From: Crotophaga sulcirostris
Lineage: Eukaryota > Chordata > Aves > Cuculiformes > Crotophagidae
Assembly: GCA_013397455.1 (NCBI GenBank)
Contig: VYZB01000290.1
Coordinates: 124,001-188,000 of the forward strand
Direction of reading: 5' to 3'
DNA: 64,000 nt
The notes beneath the pieces are model-generated. The model was not told the DNA's origin. It saw nothing but the letters and a program-made list of their open reading frames with translations, and searched no databases. Position numbers and translations under genes: made by a program. Shown here piece by piece: positions 37,371 to 51,900 of this stretch (position 1 is its first letter; each line of letters starts with the position of its first letter).

Positions 37371-40300
37371 GTCCCTCTAAAGAAACCAGCTCCACAAAGT
37401 CATAAACAGAGAAGATAAAAGTGTTTAATTCAACACTGAGACAACTTTTTCAAGGGGGGAAAAAAAAGCATCCTGGCAAGAAACAAGTCCCTAGTGCTTT
37501 GATTTATCTCCAGAGAATAACCATCAGATCCTGAGCTACTTCTTATGAGCACAATTTCCTCATTGTTAGCAGCTGTTCATTGGTTAGCATTGCACAACTG
37601 GCCAGGTGCATTATGAAGAGAATGAAGGAGGAGAGGGGTTTGTCTTCCTCTAAACCATCAGATGGACTAATAGTAATCTCCAATACAGCAGTTACTGGCC
37701 CACATCCTAGGCTACATCTGACTTTTACTGAATGTAAATAAATAGTGGAGGGAAAAGGACACCCATAGTCCTGGACAAAGTCAGAAGTCATCTTCAGGCA
37801 TGTGAGGGCATTCTGCCTTTGGTTCCCCAGAAACTGGGGACTGCAAGAGGATACTCCCCCTCCTAGCCTCCTTAGAACTCCCAGGACAGCCTCAGGGACT
37901 GGACCAGTCCTTTGGGGGCAGGCAACTGGCTGGGTTACATTCAGGCTTGTCATGTTTACGATATATACTGTGGCTGCTGATATTAAAATGGTCAAATAGA
38001 AGTTATTCTGAAAGATCTCAGAATTAATTGTTGTCAATTTATATTTTCATTTTTTTCATGCACTACTTAAAAGAATCCGTGATGTGATGAGTATTTATTT
38101 TCAGCAGTTTTTCCATATCAGTTCAAAAGCTACAATTATTTTTGCACTGCTATCATTGCACTCTGATTATTTCTGTATGAGGTCATGTTAATGTATGCAA
38201 GTTCAAACATGTCTATAGTAATTAAAACTACTGAGATATTTCAACTTAAAAAATTTTTATCAACAGTCTATCGAACTTGATATCCTGTATGAAAAGTATC
38301 AGGCAGAAACATGACTAGTGCTCAAGAAAAGAATGATAACAAAGATAAAGATATTAATGGTGTATGTAAACATGCATGCCTTAAATCTATAAACTTCTCT
38401 ATAATGATTGAAATTCTAAAACAGGCCTCAAATTCATTTTTTTCAAAATTGAAACTAGCTGACTTTTAAAATTATGACTACATTGAAATGGGAAAGATAT
38501 AAAACCCAAATAGACTGAAACACAGAACACTGTGAAGGAAGAGTCTGTAAAATAAATACTGTTTCAGTGGTCTAGGATCTAACATATAAACCTAAATACC
38601 AATGAAACCAGAGAATGAAAAACCTATTTTAACCCTTTCTTTGATAGAGGATAATGGATCCCACAGGATCATTTGTGCAAGTAATAATACAAATGTATAT
38701 CAAACCTCAGTGAATTGTTTTCTGAATGGTATACAATCTGCCTAGACACACTATTTTATACCTAGAACACCAAATGCTAATTAAGGCAGTGACAGAAAGA
38801 ACCAACATATGGACCGCCTCTTGCTATACTTGATGTCCCATGCATGTCTTGTTGATTTCTAACTACATGGATTCAGTGGTAAAGTTCATAATATGTTTAG
38901 ATTGCATGTACTTAGTTTTAGATTGGCTTTATTGCTTTGATCACGGTGCAAAAATAAAGAAGCATAAATAAAGATACATACAGACTATTGTGCAGTAAGG
39001 GAAAGCAAAAGGTTCAATTAAAATCTGTCTTTATCACCGTAAATAGATACCATACTTTTCTATTTCATCTCCCAAATCAAATGCAAAAACTGGTATCAAG
39101 ACAATCTAAACAAACTTCTACCAAAAAAAAAAGGAAAGTTGGAAACTATAGATTTTTACCTGATATTCTGACTGCAAATGATTTCCTCTTCCCGAATTTT
39201 CATCAGTTGTATTGTATGTCTGATTTATTTTTCTATGTTCTTGTACGTATATTTAAACTATATTATTCCACTGGTTTAACTGAATGTTTCATATTACCTC
39301 CCCTGTTTCAGAAACACTAAATAATGCTGCACTTGTGATGGGAGCCAATAAACAGCTGTTAACAACAAGGAATTTGTACTTTCAAGAAGTAGCTAAATAT
39401 CTGACTGCTAATCCCTTGCAAAGTACTAAAACTGAGGAGTTTGCTATTGTACTGCTTGACTTAAATGGGGCCAGATCTGTCACCAAGTACAAGTAATCAC
39501 AAGAAATAGTTTGGTCTATTGTCTTTAACATCATTTAAATGTTTGTCTGAGGTTTCCTATTTGAATACCTAAATCAGCGCTTTAATTAAATATCTCAGTT
39601 CTTGTTTGTGTTGTCTAATTGGCTCTTCTGGATAAAGCAGACAAATAACCACACCTATGTCAGTGGTGGCTAACAACTGTAAAAATCACACCAATTTTTG
39701 CAGTTCGAAGTTAAAAATTATTCACCTTGATGTTAGATATTTGGCTTTAAAAGTCTTGTACCTCAAGGCACAAAGAATCTGATTTTCATTTTACATTACT
39801 TTTACAATACACTACACAAGTCTAGACATGGTTGATTTCACCTAGTTGCAATTTAAATTAGGTCCATCAAGTCTTTCCTTTCAGATCATGAAATGATTAG
39901 AGAGATTTATCTCTGCCTGACCTATTTCTCCCAGTGGCCAAGGTGACTATATTCAGCTTCCTAGGACTGGACACTGACTAAACACTCCCCTTAAGCTCTA
40001 GATTTCTCTAGAGATCTTACAGTTGGCACCTTTCCCTTCCAAGTAGGATCAGTGGGATGCTGTCACCCAGCTGCTCTGGATCTTGATATTAGTGTCTCAT
40101 TTTTCTGAGTTCATAAACATTTCCATCAAGTTCCATTCATTCTGGACTTACAGGTGGAGATGGGGAAACACAGCAAGCAAGCAAAGCCTACCAGATTAGC
40201 AAAGAAATGTGTATTAACCATTGACATGCCTTGTCAACACTATTCATACCCACAGACTAAAAGGAAGAAATGGTCCTGAACTTGTCTCTGCCTTTGTTGC

Positions 40301-40487
40301 CATTCAAAATCTATTGTTTACCTGTATGGGCTCATCAGAGAAACCATTAAAAGAGGAAGCGCTACATTGAGCTGATTTTTCATAAAAAAGCATCATCCCA
40401 GAACAAATGTTTTAATCCAAAATAAAATAAAACAAAACAAAATTCCCAACACAAGATTGACAGGGAGCTATTGAAGACATTCCAGGA
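37371..40487. other. Non-coding stretch
   Basis: AT-rich. The minus-strand open frame at 37543-38037 (164 codons) is the longest here but has no domain, repeat or splice support, and its composition is not clearly coding. No transposon recognised. Confidence 0.5.
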
Positions 40488-40862
40488 AAGGAGAAGAGGC
40501 TGAGAATGCTGCAACTGTTTGGCCTGGAGAAAAGAAGTGGCAGGAGAAATCTTATCCATGCATAACTGAATGGAGGGTGTAAAGAAGAAGGAAGTCAGGC
40601 TCTCTTGAGTGCTGCACAGCGACCGGACAAGACGCAATGGGCACAAACAGGAGCTGCTGTCTGAACATCAGGAAATACTTTTTACTATGAGCATGACTGA
40701 GCATTGGAATTGTGAGATCTCCCACCTTGGATGGAAATATTCGAAAGCCAGCAGGACATTGTCCTGGGAAATTAGCTCTAGGTCACCCTGCTTGAGCACA
40801 GAGGTTGGACCAGATGACCTCAAGAGGTCCCTTCCAACCTCAACTCTTTTGTGATTCTGTAA
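40488..40862 (+). mobile_element. CR1 3' portion, old
   Basis: Reads as the end of CR1: AGAAGAGGCTGAGAATGCTG, TTTGGCCTGGAGAAAAGAAG, then a diverged middle, and GAGGTTGGACCAGATGACCT, GAGGTCCCTTCCAACCTCAA, with a weak tail TGTGATTCTGT at the right end. It is 5'-truncated, with several small insertions and deletions and no intact frame. It belongs to the older, strongly diverged CR1 layer. Confidence 0.93.
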
Positions 40863-43800
40863 CAAAACTTGAGGTAACGTTTTCAAATGAAGGTTAGAAC
40901 ACAAAATGAAATAAAATGGAATTGAAAAAACAAAGTAAGTCCATAGTACTGATATAGATACAACCCCTGCTGTGGCAGAGATTTCTTAATGCTATTGTCA
41001 TAAACAGTCCTTTTTCCAGGCTTCCTAGAGAAAGGAAGGAAGCCTAACTGTGTAAGAAGAGGTATGGACGAATTACAGATTTTCACTGTCATTACTTCCC
41101 TCTTAGATCATCAGATGAGTTTTAGTTAATATCCAAAATATTTTTAAATCACTATCTTAGGGGCTGTTCTGTTATTTGCAATGAGTATGGTTTTAGTAAT
41201 AATACATAAATGCACGCTCCATAGGAACCAGTTACAAAATTTTAAAGTTCTCATTTTTCCCACAAATTAAATAAAATATCATCTTCATCCTGTACTTTCC
41301 ATAGTGTTTCCAATGAAAATAAGTTTTGACACCACAATATTACATTATTCTTTATCTATGTGCAATAGAAATGTAAGCAAGGCCAAAGCTGAATATGAGA
41401 AAGGAAATATGGGCCAGTTATTATCTTGGTACTGAATATATGCAAGCACTAATGATAAATGGAGGATTCTTTAAATATCCTCTTAAAGTCTGAACAGGTT
41501 CAAAAACATTTAAACTGTACTAGTGGAATCTTTAAAACAGGATGTTATACTTAAGGTATAATGTAATGTGTTTGTCTTTCATGGAGCAATTAATCACTAG
41601 ATGGAGAAGTTAAGACCCAATCAAAACGGAAAGGTGTTTATTGCTGCAGCTGGTCATTAAATTATTTCTATAAAGCTTAAACACTGGATTTTATTGTTTT
41701 TATTACAGATCCGCTCCTATAAAAAATACATTTAAACTTCCCTTTTTAGATTATGTGGTCTAGTTTCTTGTGTTTCTGTTAACCAAACATTTCTAGTGAA
41801 ACACAAATATGTTTCCCCACCCAAAGAAAGGGTATGCTATTCTGTTATCAGTCAAATTATCACTGACAATAGGAACCAGAACTACAGGAAAACATCTCAC
41901 CTTGAATTTCAAGATATGAACCTTGAATATGTGGGAGAACATACGGAAGAAGGCAGTAACACAAAGTAATCATTAAGTGACGGGGTTTTTGTTTTTCTTG
42001 GGAGGGAATTAATTTCATTCGAGACAGTTGATTAAAAAAATAACAATATTTCTTCATATATGGAGGTAACTGAGAAGATTTTCAGTACTCTGAAGATACT
42101 GATTTGTACACGCAATCCTTTTAGCAAAGCATTTGTCATTTTGGATGGACACTTTGGCTGGTAGGTGAGACGAGGGGATTTGTAACTTTAACTTTATATG
42201 TTAATCTTAGTTAATGATAACACCAAGGATCACATACTCCACTGCTACCTGCTAAAGATAAGGAAATCCCCAATCAGACATCTGTGAAAGAAAACGAAAG
42301 ACCACCAAGAACAGCCAGAATTGGTTTAAATGGACAATAAGGGGGTACTGCTGTGTTGTAAATCAGACACAAGATAGTATGTAATTAGTTCCAGGAATAG
42401 GAGGAGAATGGTTAAATGATTTCGGGGAACTGTAGAGAATATATATGTATTTCGCATATGTAATGAGGAGATCTACATGCATTCTTCAGAGGCACATACA
42501 GAGGAACATCCCCAGTGCTTCTCTGGCTCCGAAATTAAAGAATACCTGCTTAACAGTATTTCAGGCTGTTGAGGTATTTTATTTGTTTCACAGGGAAGGA
42601 ATGAAAGAATCTTCTCTGCTACATTTAACCTTTCAAATGACAATACTAAAGGAAACAATGCTGAGGAAATATCCAAGGGACATCCATCCTGTTTACTGCA
42701 CATCAAAGGATTTGGTTTTGTATTGGTTTCAACAACATAGTTTTAGCACTTACAGGTGCTTTGTGCAACTCTGTGTTCACACCAAGACAACAAGTGGAGA
42801 TTCATGTCTTTGGTCTGAAGCAAACCCTACAGACATCCCCAAGAGAAATTTTGAATCTCAGATTTCATCGTCCTCGGAGCAAATGCCATGATGAATGTCA
42901 CAGCATTGCCACACTATGGCAAATCAAGCTATAGCATGAGTTTTGGTGACATCTTAGAGAAGTCAACCTGTACCTAGAATGTTTTCTAAATAAAATGAAT
43001 GGGCTAAAAAGGGCATACTAAACCAATACTTAAAAAAATACTGAATGTATACAAATCATATTGAAAAAACTTACTAACTGCCCTAAATACCAGAGCTGAC
43101 CCTTTCTGACAATTGGACACTGACAAAATAATGTTTTGTGGAATAAGTCAGAAATACTGAGACAAAAGCTGGCACCCTTCTCCTGGAGCTGGAGGAAAAC
43201 ACAGAACTCCCATGATATGTGCACAAGAACTTTACTAGCCAGACATCTTGCGGTTTAACTATGTGGCTGCAAACACATGAATAGCAGAACATGTACTCAT
43301 TCTCTAAGAAGAAGTAACAATATTATCAAGATTTATATGGGGTCTTCTAATATCCTATATGCTTCCACTTAGCACATCAATCAAGAGGAATGAATTCCTG
43401 ATAAATTCATTTGTAATTACTTCAATGCTTTTACTAGAGTATTAAACCCTTAATTTCTTTCCTTGGAATCTGAATGTAATTTGTTTGCATTGTTGCAGGT
43501 AGAATTTAGAAAAACAATCCTCGAGTATAAAATCTGTAGAAATAGCTTTTCACTTTGATTCATAAACAGTTTTTCAAGGGTAGGAAACACACACACACAA
43601 ATCAGAATATACAGACTAATTTTGAGGTAAAAATATTTGTTAGGTCATCAAATTTCAGGATGAAAATGGATAGTAACCTAACATCAGGAAAAGAGAAAGC
43701 AGCCATGTCTTCTGTGTTGCAAAAAGCATGGTTTTAACCTTTTGGAAACATTATTTGCAGTATGAGGAGTAAGTTATATATTGGACATCATATTGCTTAT

Positions 43801-45857
43801 GGGAAAAATAGAGTGGATTAAGCCACACCTGGCTGAAGAGGGAAAATTATATTTGAAATGTCTGCAGAGCTCATTAGTACCTTGATACCAAATTATTCAA
43901 AGCTATAGTTGGCTTTAACTCAAGCTGTTTTCCTAAGCATGGCAACACAATGACAGTTCAAAAACCTTCACAGACGTATACTAGAAAATAATAGTGTATC
44001 ATTAATTATCAAACAAAAACTTGCTCAATAAGCTCTTAGGTACCAGTGCATTTCGGAAAAAGAAAAAGAAACAGACTGTTAAAACCCCGTGGGAAATTGA
44101 CTATAGCAGCCATTCATTACCTTTACTTTTGCAACCAAGAGTCAGTATTACCAGAATAGTTTGCTCATTTGTATATGCAGTTCTATCCTTGTATCACTGC
44201 TAACAGTTTTACTCAAAGTTCTTAAGCATTAAGTTCATCTAAAAAAATTTTTAAAATGCAGCATAAAACTTACAGTATGTAAAGTCTCCCAAAATGAGTC
44301 AAATCAAGCATAGTCTAGGCCAGGACCTTGGTCAGCTTTATAATAAAAGAGCAATGGATTGGTAATTGATGCCTATGTCCAATACATGTAACCCTACATA
44401 GATACTCACCACAAATAGTAATAATAAAAGACTTACAATAATAACCAGTAGCACTGCTCTCCATCTTTTGCTTATAAGAATCATATAGAAACTTTGAGGT
44501 TTTTTCACCCATAGTACAACTCAGAATAATGTAATATGTGTGTTCACATGCTGTATTCAGCCTAGTTATCCAATAGATGAAAAATGCAGAGGAAAAAAAC
44601 ACAACTGCACAGACCTGGAAATTGAAAATTTTACAACCCAAGACTTTCCTTTATATCACAAAAATCCATGGCTGACATAAAGGACAGCTCTTTGGCCTCT
44701 TGGTATACCTGTAGGAACAAGACAGGCCAGAGGAATTGTCTTAAGCTGACTTACTTTACGATAACCTCTTCATTACATTCTCTACCTTTAAATGGCTACA
44801 GATTACTTTAAAATTGCTTTTTCTAGTTTGTTTGTTCACACTGAGTATGCCTCTATTTTTGAGAGAATTTAAAAAGAAAAAATGAACTCCACTGTCTAAA
44901 TAATATTTGTAAATTATCTCTAGAATTGTATTTTGAGACAGAAAAGTGCTGTTAAGTTCCCATTGTACCATTAATTTCCTTTCAGTGTAAAATATTTCTA
45001 TATTTTCATTAATTTATTCTTATATTTGGGAAGAAGAATAGACCTTAAACCTACTTAAGTCTACTGTGTGTTAAAGATAAGCTACGCAAAATACTGGTAA
45101 GAAGAAAATTATCATGTCTCTAAGCCCATTCTCCTGTATCTCTGAGGTTTTCCATACATACTTTTAGTCCATTTGGCTTCTCAGACTCATACTCTTCCTC
45201 AAGGGAAGATTTTTCTACAATACTGCCATAAACCTCAATAAATTTATTTAAATCATCTGAATAATACCTAAAGTAACATTACATAACCTAGTTCAAGTAA
45301 CAGCTGCTTAAGCCAGAAAGAAAACGTGAGGTATTTGTCCCAAGTCATTTGTTTGAGACACTGTAGAGGGTCTTGACTTGTTATTCTTGATATATCAATG
45401 TTCTTAAAACATTATCATTAATATATCACTCTCAGCTTTTGCTGTTTGAATCTGTGATTCACTTTTGGGGGTTATGGGGAATAACAAAGAAAATACTGCC
45501 ACTTCCCTCAATATAGGACCTAAACCCAACTCCACTGGTAGATTTTCTTCTTTCTGGAAAAGAGTTTCATGGGAAAATGCAACCACACGTATTTCTTTGG
45601 TCCAATATATGCAATTGCACAATTTTTGTGTTTTCCCTATGAAAAAATGAGTTAAACAATACTAAGACATTTCATCCAGATATACTCATGGGAAGCCAGA
45701 TATTTAACAAAGACAGTAAGCTGGCCAAGCTAAGGTTTTGTGTAATGCTTAATTAACCAATTTCTGCCAAAACAAATTTTGAATGCTTTCTTCTACACCT
45801 CATTGTGGTTTATCCTTGTAGACTCTGCCCGTTCTCATGGATTTAGCCAGAACTACC
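40863..45857. other. Non-coding stretch
   Basis: AT-rich. A short (CA)n run lies at about 43588-43600. The plus-strand open frame at 42445-42891 (148 codons) shows no domain or splice support. One minus-strand exon-like segment (44437-44614) is listed separately. Confidence 0.5.
44437..44614 (-). CDS. Exon-like segment, weak candidate
   Basis: On the minus strand a pyrimidine-containing acceptor (TTTTCAATTTCCAG) precedes 178 bases that are open in one frame and end at a good donor (ATT followed by GTAAGT). The translation begins VCAVVFFSSAFFIYWITRL, a possible membrane segment, followed by a polar stretch with Cys and Lys. Random AT-rich sequence yields such segments fairly often, T-rich codons give hydrophobic residues by default, and it does not join in frame to the candidate exon at 59.7 kb. 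I would not treat it as a gene without homology or transcript evidence. Confidence 0.15.
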
Positions 45858-45920
45858 GTACTGGCCCAAATATAAGGTGACTTCAAATATGAGGCCACTT
45901 TCATTTTTCAAAGAATACAC
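45858..45920. mobile_element. Possible hAT-type transposon end, very old
   Basis: The sequence CCGTACTGGCCCAAATATAA followed by GGTGAC resembles the terminal pattern (CCGTA..GGCCC.AATATAAG.CGA) of certain old vertebrate hAT elements. No clear opposite inverted terminus was found in the next 500 bases, so the extent is unknown and the call is tentative. Confidence 0.25.
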
Positions 45921-48900
45921 AGAAAAGACAGCAAAATTTATTTAAAACATAGTTCTTAAAAAATCCCTCCTGGTACTTCTTACACCATCTCCTCCAGCCT
46001 CAGCCTCCAAAGCCCTTCCTCATCATCAGCTTGCCAGGCATGCAGCTGGCTGTCAGCAGAGCTGTTAATTCAGTGGCTCTTTAAGCACAGCAGATGCACA
46101 AGTCCATAGCTAGATGTGGACTTGGGCACAGAAGGGGCACAGATGGACTACTTTCCTGCAAGCCCTTCAAGTAACATGGTAGACTATCATTATCTATCCC
46201 GCTTCAAAACCCTGAACTGAGAGGGTCTGGGCCATTGCCTGTATCAGGCTGTCAGGTTCACAAGGCTCATCACTTAAATGGTGTTTTATAGGAGGTCACA
46301 CAGCAAATCCATGCCTTACAAATACAGGAGTAAATTGTTGTGGGGCTTCTTACATTGTTTTCCCTTTCACCTTCACAGAAATGTAATGGAGTACTTTTAC
46401 ATCTTGCAAAGCATCACAGGAATCACTTTTCCTTCTTTTACTCCCACCCTTGCCCCAGCAACATATTGAAGTAAGTATTGTTTTAGATCACTAACCTTTG
46501 GAATTTTTAATCTTTGAGTTAAGTCTATGATAATTCTTTCATTAGTCAGTGATTTATTGTTTCCCTCATTTCCTTTCAGAGGTATGACTGTTCCTTAAAT
46601 TTTCATAAAAGCTATGATCACATCCTAGCTCAGGAAACATGGAAACAATTCTGCACTTACTACCAAATGTAATAGCTGCAGAGATCAACAGAACTGCATG
46701 TAGTAAGAAGTCTGCAAGATTAAGTCCTCTAACTTCAGAAATAACAGAAAGGCAGGACATGGAGTGGTATATATTTATCAAAACATATTAAAACCTCCTT
46801 ACACAGCAATATTTACCTCCTTATTGTAGGCACAAACTAAACTGTGAAGACAAACTCAAGAGGCTGTATATGGTTTCCACAAACTCAGAATCCAATGCCA
46901 GGCTGTCAGCTATCTTTCTGGTTATTGTGCCCTACTTCATTAGGATAATTAGTAGGAAACAGTAAAGCAGCTGCTAATTATTTTCTAAAGTAAATCTGAT
47001 ATCACTTCTAGCGACCAAAATTTGCTGGGACACACAATCAGAAGCAAGGTAACTCCATCTTTGGGATATTAAGATCAGCCGTTCTCTAAGAAATATCTGT
47101 CATTCAGAGGAAGCAATTAATTTTTTAGATAATGTTGTTTGCGGATAAAGAGGAAACTGCTTTTGGCAAAAAAAGGACAAAGGCTGCTTGTTCATGACCT
47201 TCAGTAAAGATTTTGATCATGCCAAAGCCATTTCCCTTTACAGACAGGTGGGCTAACGCCTGGCAAACAGCAGAGGGGGAAAACATTGCAGTCATGGTGT
47301 ATGAATAATGTCAGTGATTTCTCAGATAGTATCTCAGAAACTTAATGGCTACAGTGTGGCCCGGAAATGAGCCGTAATGAACAGCATTGAATAATTTCAT
47401 CTTTAAATGTAGCAAGAACAAAGTCTAATAATTATCCACAGCAACTTAAACTGAGAAAACCACAAACGGATTTGCCATCTGAAAGGCAGGGAAAAGGCTA
47501 AGAAAAGTTGCAGCCAAATGCTGAAAGAGTCAGTTTAGGTCTTTTAATGTCAGACTCATGCTTTCTAAGCACTAGCTCAGAGATTTCAAGTAGATGGCAG
47601 AAAAGCCAACATGCTTTTATCAGACGTTAGTGTTTATAGAAGCAATACAAAACAGGATTTTGTTAAATGTGTATATTACGCCAGATCAAACTATAAATTG
47701 AAACATCTGTGTCCAAGTTAATCTCAGATACAGCAAGGAGATTATTTGAATTGTGTGTTTCCTTTTGTGACCTGTTTAGATGTGGCTTTGTTTGAAAGGG
47801 GGAAGGGATAATTTTCTTAAGTTTTATTCCTAAGCAACAATGCCAATAGTCCAATATAACAGCAATATCTTTTAAAATCACCCAGCTGAATAGCAAAAAA
47901 CCTTTAGTAATTTCCCAGTATTATTACACAGGGAGCTCTAAAAAATAAACTATAGTCATATAAATAGAGGCATGTAGTTTTAAGCACGCTACAAGCCATT
48001 CATGACATAAGTATTCAATTAAAACTGCTTTTATGAGCAATAATCACATTCTGAAAAGTCAAACATGGACAGTTTGCGGATACAGCCATAATGCCTGCAA
48101 AATTAACTTTTAAAAAAACAGGTAAACATAGTTCAGTCTCTATGCTACTTAAATAAAAGATTTTAAAACTCTCTTGTTCTTGCCTCCAGCACACAAGGAC
48201 AGGAAGAAGAATTAAGGATTATTTTTTTATTATTATTTTTAAAATATGGTAATTATTTGCCTTTATGCAGTCATATTATCATAAAACAATCTTAGTTTAA
48301 CTGAAACAATGATTTCAAGATACAAATTTCAGTTAAGGAAGTTACAGAACAGAACAGCTGTAGTTTCCAATAGTATAAATCAGGCTAACTGGCAACAGTA
48401 CAGCAGTTTAAAGAAGTCAGACAGAAACTTTTAGCTTTATAGGCCAACTTCATATTTACTCTTGAGCTGCAAGTGGCTTATGATAAAGTTTTGCAGTAGC
48501 TACCTCTCCTCTAGAAGCATATATTGTTTTAAGACTCACTCTTAAACCCATAGAAGCCACTTTTATTTCACTGACACAATATTTATGAAATAGTCAAAGG
48601 TTGCAGGGAATACTGCATCCCCATTTCTCCTGACTCTCCCCTTTAATCCCTTTAGTCTCTTTGTTTTGAATGCTACTTCTTTCTTAGCTCCTAACTCACT
48701 GCCTATCATGCAAACTTGCAGATTGCAGTGGGTAATTTGTCTGAAAGAGAACAATGTTGGGACTGAAAAGGATTCCTGTAAAATAAAGCAGCAGAACAAT
48801 ATTTTATGAGATGGACTGGAAGGGGTGACATTTGGTATTTCAGAAAATAACTTTTCTGGATCACAATATTAAAATATTTTACAATAATGCAATTTTTTTT

Positions 48901-51900
48901 TCCTCTGAAATTCAGCTGCTTAAGACAACCATGAAGGGCCATCTTTCACCTGTTAAAAGGCATTTTCTAGTTTTCCACTGGAACTGCATGAGCCGTGGCG
49001 TCACACCTGCCAGGAAAGCTATATTTGTATTACTGCACCATTAAATACAGCTACTTTGAGGCCACTGACTGTTAGCACTGCATAAACATACTGAATAACA
49101 AGGTGACTAGATTTTATTTTATCCCCAGCTTTACTTCACAAATTCTTCACTGTTCAGAGGGCAAAAAGATACAGAATCATAGTTTAAGGTACAAAAAAAA
49201 AAATAAAGCATGAACAGATCAACTGGAACTTTAATTTTGACTTAAACAATGTGGGACAAAATTATATTCCATCTCCTTTCACTGATCTGCTGTTGACTTG
49301 CGTAGGAGGGGAAATACACAGACTATCAGTCAGGGCTATTTGAAGGGATCCTTCGCTTCTCATACCCAAGGGAACAGAGCATTAGAATCTATACTGTCTG
49401 ATAGATGACTTTTTAAATTTTGGGGGGAAAATTTTAAATTTCCAAAATGCTTGGAAAATTTATTTGGAAAGAGTGCTGGGGGAGTTTACAAACTTCTGAA
49501 TAAAGTTTCTCATAACAATGATATTTTTCATTAGAAAAATTAAAAATCAATCAAAACCATAGTTTTCACTGACAAAACAGGTTTCAGTGAAACCTTCAGA
49601 CTCTTATCTGAATTAGATCCAACTTTACCATTCCAAAACAACAGCCTAAAGTCTATTGGTGTCAGTTCTGCTACCACATAGTCAGTTACAAAGTCAATGA
49701 GTGCTCTGGGGTAACTTCAGTCAATTGGAGCTCCATATCATAAGTATTTGGAAAATCTTCATTTTTAAAGAAAAGTTGTACTATTACTTAGCTTCTCCCC
49801 CCTCCATTTGGTGTAGAAGAATCACCTTCCTATCACAGGAACATAGGAAAAAAAAAGTGTGATCATCAAAATTTACTATATAAATCCACTATGGAAAACA
49901 ATCCATTGAGAATCCTATACAAGCACTAAAGTGAAAAGATTCTGGCTATAGCTAAAAGACCAGCAGGCCAATGAAAATTCATGAGAAACGAATAGCTCCA
50001 TGGTCCACTCCCTATTTGCAAAGAAGGCTCTCACACAGTAAATTATTGTGTAGTCTAACGTATCTCCCCTAAATATCAACACAATATGAACTGGAACCAA
50101 ACAAGGGCAAACTGAAAGACACATGAATAATGAAGTTTATCTCTGATGATCAGTTAGATTAAAAGGTTTTGACAGAAAGCCTTCCAAGACTGCAAAGGCA
50201 GATGAGGAGATCCATCAATGACATCACTGAAAAACATGCAATGTTCACTTCACAGGGGTATCACAGTAACATCTTATTTGAAACTGTCTTATATCTACTA
50301 AAAATAATTTTTACATGTTTGGTAATACACCAAACATCAAAATAAGCTTTCTGAGTGGATTTAACAACGTAGTGTTTAATCCTCTTCAGTTTTCCTTTTT
50401 TTCCAGATTGTATGTTATTGATTCTGTATTTCAAAACCAGAACTATCACTTTACCTGGAGAAAAATTCTGGCATGGAAAAAAGCAGTTTCAAAGGCACTG
50501 GTGAAAAAAAAAAAACAACCAAAAAAAAATCCATCCAAGGAGTACTTTTCCTATCTTTTCAGATAAATCAATAATATTCTCTTTAAAATATGAAGCCAAT
50601 GCTGTACAGGGTGAGGACAGAAGGGTGATTTTACAATCCCTTTCTGACTCCTGCTCTAGTTCAGGAAAAAAAAGAGATGAGAGGCCATGAGATTTCAGTA
50701 GTATAACATGCCAGTCACAAAGTATTATCAGGAAGAGTTTCTGTATGACGGTGACAGAAGTATGACAGACCCACTGCGAACAGTTAAAAAGTGGATAAGA
50801 CACTTTGGCACTTGCTATGTAAAGTTGTAAAAACTGCACTGGTATTTAGAGAAGAACCATCTCCAAACAGCTGGCTGTTGAGTCAGCTCAACAAATCATT
50901 ATCATTTCTATCAACCTAAGGTAGTATCTAAATAAGATTTTGAAGTATATTTATGTCACTTTTCCTAATCTTGTGTCTGTAACGCAAAAGCCATGGGTTT
51001 CCATTGCTCTAGATTGTCCCAAGATCTCTACCTGTACAGATATCTTGCATTCAGCACTGTTCAGCCTGGAACTAATATGGATAGAAGACACAAGAGAACT
51101 GGTATTACAACCTGAAGTTTCTCCCTCTTCTCGAGTCTCTTCCTCAAAAGAAGAGAAGATAGATAAAAAACACATGGCAGATGTTAGTCACTTTGCTTAG
51201 TATTGTCCTGGAAGGTTCTCGGATTGGAAAAAACGGAGATTGAAGATTCTGCATACTGTAGGAAAAAAATAAAATCCTGCCAGAGTCCACTAGCCAACAA
51301 AGAAAGGGCTGATACCAGTATTCTTCAAAGCCATTTCTGAAACGTGAAAAAGAATTCTCTCACATTCTAAGAAATATTCATAGTATATTTTTTTGTGACT
51401 GACATGCTTTTCCTCTGAATTTAAGAAGAAGAAAATGGCTAATGGACTGCTAAAATGTTTCAGTTCCAAGTCTGTACTCATCTATTCAGAGGACTATATA
51501 TCATAACTAATTTAGCAGGATTTGCAGTTTTTACCCAGCAGCCTTAGGGCTTTCACAAAAGCTTATTATTTATGTGCACAGAGTTCAGACAGTCCAGTTG
51601 GAGATTTTCGGAGGCCTGGGATCACTTTTAAATTTTATTTTTTCATCTTAAGTTCAACAATGGTAGTCTATGTCCATCAATCCATCTTCCCTAGGCAATG
51701 TTAAAACCTCAACATGAAAATTAGTCAGTTTCTTGATTTCTTGCATAGTTCTTCCACATACAGAAGACAATTTTATGGAATATAAAATCATTGGAAATTA
51801 TTAGAAGAATCACGTTTTCTTTCCTTTAACAAGTAATCAAGTCCAAAGACAATAATACCTTCAGTCCCCGCTTTTGTCTTTAGTCCTGAAATAAAGGAAA

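Noticed and set aside
37543..38037. 164-codon open frame on the minus strand
   Set aside because: Longest non-transposon frame, but no domain or splice support, and the composition is not clearly coding; expected by chance in 64 kb.
42445..42891. 148-codon open frame on the plus strand
   Set aside because: No recognisable domain, no supporting splice sites or polyadenylation signal.
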